From Polytrichum commune (Eukaryota; Streptophyta; Polytrichopsida; Polytrichales; Polytrichaceae), in assembly GCA_950295325.1 (NCBI GenBank), contig OX485804.1:63270533-63334532 (forward strand): DNA of 64,000 bases. Direction: 5' to 3'. Positions 59,246-64,000 of this stretch are shown here, in pieces. The position numbers and the translations under genes were made by a program. Within the stretch, counting starts at the first letter, position 1, and the number at the start of each line of letters is the position of its first letter. Under the pieces are notes generated by a model. The model did not search any database and had not been told where the DNA came from. It saw only the letters and a list, made by a program, of their open reading frames with translations.

Positions 59246-62200
59246 CAGCAGCAGCAGCTCACTTGAAGACAGCCTTTGAGCAAGGCTGCTGCTGATTCAC
59301 TGTGAGGAATGCACGATTACCTCCTCATTCTTTGTGTACAAATTGAGTAGAATATGGAAACCTGATCATATTTTCTTAGGATTGAATTTAGAGTACTGCA
59401 AATGCTCGCTGTAACGTCTGTAGAGGCTGTCTTACAATAACACGATGGAGACTGACCATGATTTGCAACAACTGTACACTTCCTGTCAGTCTTTGGGCTG
59501 CAGCTTTTATGTGCAATTTCCTCAAGATTCTGGGCAGTTTAACATGACATACATGGGGAAACATTTGGCATGCTCACTTTCTCTCATTCCTAGTGTACAA
59601 AATTGAGTAGAAACTGGAACTCTCATCGTAGTTGCTTAGGATTTGAGAAAAGGGTGCTGCAATAATACAATCTGAGACTGACCATTTACATCAAGTGTAC
59701 GCTTCTTGGTTGTGGGGGCGAGATGGAGTTGTTGCATGTGAGCGTACCTCTCATTTATCCATGTTAAAAAAACCTTTGCTCTCTATAGATTTGTGGTCAA
59801 GTATTCATCTCAGATGTGTCCCACTAGACTAAGTCGGGGTTTTTGAAGCTCATTCAATTCTGGTAACAGATCGTCCTGGCTACAGACTGTGTCAGGGCCT
59901 TTACGTTGTACGATCGAATGCAATAATTCCCTCTCGCCCTTGTCTGATGGCAGAAGATTTCTAATGGTGTAACAAATTCCAATGAATCTACAGCTTTTCA
60001 AAAAAATTTGTCCTCTGACTTGGCATGCCTTACTGGTAAGTTTGAGCAAAGGGCACAATCAGAGTCTGATGAGCAGCTGACTTAAGTATGTCTGCCCCCC
60101 TCTGATAAACCTATCGACTTGATTCCCATTCTATTCTGCTTCTCTCAAATTTAGAAACTTTGGACTTGCACGGCGTGTGCTGCGGCTGTACGTTGGGATA
60201 GTAGTGAACGTAAACTTGCATAGTCTAGTCATACTACACAGTTGATGATATTTATTGTCACATACACCATGTCCGAAGGGCCTACACTAGATGCCTAGAG
60301 GTCTGAAAGTGTCATGCCCGCTAATTGTCAATATGATTCCATCCATCAACACAAGTAACTTTTTTATTTGAAAAAATATCTACATTATGACATTTAGAGT
60401 AGCACATTGGGATACTTTAGATGATAGACGTGTGTTTTAGTGTGCAAGAGGAAGATAGTTTTGAGTATATTAATGGCAAGTGTCATGTGTTTACATTTTA
60501 GTATGCAAGAGGAGGATATTCTTGAGCATATTAATGACAAGTGTCATTCGCATACACTTCAATCAACTTGTAGACCATTGAGTAACTTAGGCATGCACCT
60601 CAAAACATTATTAAACATACTCATGCTAAAATATTAGTAAGCACACTTGAATGCCAAGTGTCATGAGGTGATAGTTATGGGGAAGTTGTTAATCAATAAT
60701 GTAACTTTACATACGCCTCAAAATAGGGTAAACGACATCTGACACTAAATACCATAAATGGTGGAGTACTGTTAGTCAAAGAACCTATAACTTATGCCAG
60801 TGTTTATCATTGGATGCTCACTTGCAAATTCTTATTGATTCAAGGCAACATAGAAGTGATTAAGTTGCCAACTTTCAGACTCGATACACTGATGAGGTTC
60901 TGGCTTCAGAAAGCAAATTGAATTTTACTCGCGGGCTGCAGGTGGGCCTGCCAGAGTTTGGACCCGAGCCTCGTCAAACATTGCATGCGTCTTTGTTTTT
61001 CCTGCTGTTTTTGAGTTGAACTTTCACAGTGCTATTGTGGCAGTATTCAAGATTGTGGTAAGGTTTTGGTGGAGACACACCCATGTGCTCCTAAGAAAAG
61101 GACTTTCGAAAGGTAAAGCAGAGAACGAGAGATGGAGGATCACATCGCATTTTCACGCTTTATTGAGGGAAAAGGAAAGGAAAGGGGAGGGAAGCTCACG
61201 GGCCATTCAGAGAGCAGTTACCTGGCGATGGGCTCTAATCTACTCTATATTCTACAAGCTTGCCCATCCCATCAACCCTGATTCGTTGTTGCTTTTGCGG
61301 TTTGACAGACCGATCGGTATCTGAAAAGTGTCACTCAGTGTGTGGGGAGATTTTTGGGCGTAATCGGTCAAAATCCGAGTGATTCCAAGTCCAACCGGTT
61401 ACGTGTTGTGATCTTCCGGTTTTGGGTTACTGATTGAAGATGGATTCCTTAGATTCGTCTAAAACGACCGGTAACTCTCCTGAAGTCTTGGAATCTCAAC
61501 TGGCTAATTCTCGAATCTCAACCAGTTCATCTGTAACGAGCGGTTGGTTCTCCCCCGCTTCGTGGGTGCCTCTGCTGTTGTCCATTTGGACATTCGAGCT
61601 GCCCATTAATTCCACAAGAATATATTTGACTTTGCACGCATGACGATGCAAAGTATGTACACGTTCAACTATTTGGCAACCCCCAATAATGCAGGCCGCC
61701 TTTTCCCTGTGAACGGAATGCGGCCCTTGGAATTGGAGCCCTCTTTGTGGAATCATTGTCCCCAAAAGACGGCCAGTAAGGAAGCTAATCAACTCAAAGA
61801 CTCCAGTTAATGGCTTGCAAGATACACATGTCTGTGCGCAAGCTAACTTGAGGAAAATCCAAAGCCTTCCAGGTGGAATCCTTATGTACCTGCCCTTCAT
61901 GATTTCTGAGACTCAGCCTTCCGGCCATCTAATGAGACCTTAACTTATGTGCTTTCTAATCGCTCTCTAGGAACCGTACCTTTGTGTTTTTTCAACTCTA
62001 AGATATGTGTAATGCATGGTGGCGTAATTGGCAGATACAAGGGTAGGTGGTGCTCGAGACCGTCTGAACTTTTAAGTGCTGAGTGTATTTTACTATTATT
62101 AGATGGGTAAGACTCTATGTACGTGTGTGTGTTTCTTTTGTTTTGTTTTGGTTATCGATTGAAAAGGGATTCCAATTTCCAACGCAGCAAAGCATGCAAG

Positions 62201-62967
62201 AGTTATAATGGCTTAAAGTTTTCTTAGTAGATGATCCAAAGTCAACACGTGAGTTTGATATTCAGTTTGGTGGACATTCTCAAAATGAAAATGTACTTAT
62301 AGGGTAAGATTTTAGGGTGTTGGTTTTGGGAGGGTGTTGGTTTTGGGAGGGTGTCGGTTTAAGTATGCTCTACCTTATGATGCTTCTCTTCGAGCATGTT
62401 AACATGGTAAAAAATAAATTCACTCAATGGTACAACTACATTGATTATGGTGAATATTGTAGTCCACAACTATAGAGCTTATTTCCACACTAAAAACTTC
62501 TTTTTTTTTGGGGGGGGGGGGGTTTATATTGTGGGTGGATGCTATCTACCAACCCACAACACTTGACATCAAATGTCCATGTTATAGGTTATAGTATTCT
62601 CTTGGATTGAAAATAGTGTGCTTAAAAAAACTTCAATATAAAGAAATGAGATGGATACATCACAGGGCCATGACAAGTGTAACTAGGATTGCACACTATT
62701 TTGATGCGTAATGGCATATAGTGTGGACCATATTGTAAGGTGGCTAGGAAGTCACACTATTTATCATAATCAATGTAGCTTATCAGACTCCGGGGGGGTG
62801 CACCATGCAATGCATGTGGAACCATATGTGAGTGAACAGGTTGGGGTTTTGTAGAGACAATAAGGTACAAAATAAACCTACTAGTTTATGCATATTGTGA
62901 GATGTAAAGTTTTTGGCACATGGAAGTGATTCGTATGCCTAGGATAAAATGTAATAGTATGGTAGGG
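59246..62967. other. Intergenic DNA with weak ORFs
   Basis: Two minus frames are somewhat coding-like but unrecognised. One at 59810-60058 contains RNLLPSDKGERELLHSIVQR. One at 61496-61900 starts MKGRYIRIPPGRLWIFLKLA and has a hydrophobic middle, but its last third reads through the hAT-like element at 61336-61565. A tRNA-like A/B box pair lies at 62020-62061. Poly-G runs are near 62508-62522 and 62969-62987. Confidence 0.4.
61336..61565 (+). mobile_element. hAT-like miniature element, copy 3
   Basis: Same orientation as the 3853 copy: CAGTGTGTGGGGAGATTTTT at the left, CCAACCGGTTACGTGTTGTG, and ATCTGTAACGAGCGGTTGGT near the right. Left flank GTGTCACT and right flank GTGCCTCT agree at 6 of 8 positions, a possible eroded target duplication. 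Confidence 0.55.
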
Positions 62968-63175
62968 GCTCGGGGGGGGGGGGGGGGCACTGGCGAAACA
63001 CGTAGGAACTACGTGCGATAAAATATAGGGTTTTGTATAAAAAATTGGCGTAAAATTTGTAAATTATTAGATGTAGTATAGGGTGCTTTGGGATTGTGAA
63101 ACATGATTATATGTAATATAGCATTTGACAAAACATGATTAAATTACCTAAGTGGTACATATAAAATAGCATGGA
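62968..63175 (+). mobile_element. 5' end of a C-tract-ended element
   Basis: CTC followed by a ~17-G run, then CACTGGCGAAACACGTAG, CGTGCGATAAAATATAGGG and GTGAAACATG, matches the 5' part of 52984-53269. No right terminus with a C run then GAG is found before the window ends. Either this copy is truncated or the element is long and extends past 64000, containing the open frame at 63189-63551. Confidence 0.5.
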
Positions 63176-63188
63176 GAAAAAGCGATAG

Positions 63189-63551
63189 TTTCAAAAATTA
63201 AATACTTTGCCACCAAAATATGGCATGTTCTATATAGGAAGGGTTCAAAAGATAAGGGTGAAGGTTGGTACTAAGTGGGGCAATTGTTGGCAACCCATTG
63301 ACTTGATGAAATGTGCAGTCCATAACGGAAATAGAGAAACGCTCTTCCCAACTGCTATGGCTTACCTCCATTGGTTCAAAAAACAACCGGGTCTCAACAA
63401 ATATAAGTATGTTGAGAGTGACTGTGTGTGGGTTGATGTGGATGCTATTATCTCAACTGTGTCTCTACTGTATGAATCAACTAGCAAAATCTACACCTTA
63501 GATGAGGTAGATGCAAACTCATTGAGTGAGTTCATTTCAAATAAAAAATAA
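63189..63551 (+). CDS. Unrecognised open frame, possibly transposon-encoded
   Basis: The frame is open from after a TAG at 63186 to a TAA at 63549-63551; the first ATG is at 63225 (about 108 codons). The protein has an evenly coding-like composition: YIGRVQKIRVKVGTKWGNCW near the start, then AYLHWFKKQPG, CVWVDVDAIISTVSLLY and KIYTLDEVDANSLSEFI. The two hydrophobic beta-like segments around W-V-D-V-D suggest a small beta-rich reader-like domain, but I cannot assign a family. The lack of an early ATG suggests an internal exon or a fragment. It follows the 5' end of a C-tract-ended element by ~200 bp. Alternatives are an exon of a host gene continuing to the right or a relic. Confidence 0.4.
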   Translation, partial: FQKLNTLPPKYGMFYIGRVQKIRVKVGTKWGNCWQPIDLMKCAVHNGNRETLFPTAMAYLHWFKKQPGLNKYKYVESDCVWVDVDAIISTVSLLYESTSKIYTLDEVDANSLSEFISNKK

Positions 63552-64000
63552 AACCTACTAAATTTGTACTATCTCACACATGTGGAGATATAATTTGGAA
63601 AAAAGGCTGAATGATCATTAGTATACCTTGAAATCTGTAGTAGTCATTTCAGTTCGAGTACCCTCATATCTCCCACATGTGTAAATGGTAGCCTAGCTAG
63701 TTTAGGTGGATTTTGCTTGCATGGCGTGGGATTTTCCTCCAATGTGTAGGATTGGAAGATCAAGGCATCAATTGTAGGGATTCTGCAAAGCTTGTAAATG
63801 TGACTTTGAGACACATGTGGCTGGCCTGTTCCCTAAGACCTCAAGGTTTCTAACTGTGTTATCCAACACAACTTTTATTCGTTGGCTCGTGTTGCTTAAT
63901 GACATGTAATTGCAATCTTTTGTTGTTATTGTTTAGTGTTTTGCTTTGCCCGGATTTCAGTGTGACCCTGAACCCTAAACCCTAGTAAATGTTTGTTTCT
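63552..64000. other. Intergenic DNA at the window end
   Basis: No exon is supported. CCCTAAACCCTAG-type sequence lies at 63971-63985 and is listed separately. Confidence 0.4.
63971..63985. promoter_or_regulatory. Telo-box-like motif
   Basis: AACCCTAAACCCTAG contains the plant telo-box AAACCCTA, common in promoters and leaders of plant translation and growth genes. It may mark the promoter of a gene beyond the window. With only two repeats it is not a telomere array. Confidence 0.3.

Noticed and set aside
58559-59266. Small ORFs after the DUF7780 stop as separate genes
   Set aside because: All are readings of the 3' tandem repeat derived from the gene's own last codons.
63971-63985. Telomere or interstitial telomere array
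   Set aside because: Only two CCCTAAA-like units; better described as a telo-box.

Overview
The window is nuclear DNA of a land plant. It has AT-rich intergenic sequence, genes split by GT-AG introns, many short inverted-repeat transposons and simple repeats. Two genes belong to plant families: an AUX/LAX auxin influx carrier and a DUF7780 glycosyltransferase-like protein. I cannot name the species. The gene spacing and the divergence of the proteins suggest a bryophyte, lycophyte or fern rather than a well-studied angiosperm, but that is inference. I saw no rRNA gene, canonical tRNA gene, CRISPR array or bacterial-style operon.

Three genes can be rebuilt with consistent splice phases. (1) Minus strand, 14925 to 9496: an intact 8-exon AUX/LAX carrier of 483 aa, with TATA, CCAAT and G-box motifs upstream. 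(2) Minus strand, 26548 to 23965: a 4-exon gene of 202 aa that I do not recognise, with a probable 5'UTR exon near 27.5 kb. (3) Plus strand, 55672 to 58555: a 3-exon gene of 633 aa, a type II membrane protein of the DUF7780 family, with a short upstream ORF overlapping its start.

Layout: 1-5.2 kb is intergenic with transposon scraps. 5.2-6.9 kb is a GC-richer region that looks like a decayed, internally duplicated gene. 9.5-15.1 kb is the auxin carrier and its promoter. 15.2-18.1 kb holds a 275-bp tandem duplication and a ~210-bp satellite. 18-24 kb is intergenic. 24-27.9 kb is gene 2. 28.6-29.1 kb is a near-perfect 516-bp foldback element. 29.2-31.9 kb is a broken coding region whose 3' half resembles a permuted DNA amino-methyltransferase. 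32-52 kb is dominated by miniature transposons: PIF/Harbinger-like with TAA target duplications, Stowaway-like with TA, hAT-like with 8-bp duplications, and other inverted-repeat families. 52-59.3 kb is gene 3, set among tandem repeats upstream, in its leader, in intron 1 and across its 3' end. 59-64 kb is intergenic, with an open frame at 63.2 kb that may belong to a transposon.

The genes do not form a pathway. The main theme is that inverted-repeat transposons and local tandem duplication shape the surroundings of otherwise intact genes. The strongest candidates for something new are the methyltransferase relic, the foldback element, the 3'-end repeats of gene 3, and the C-tract-ended element family that may be linked to the 63.2 kb frame.
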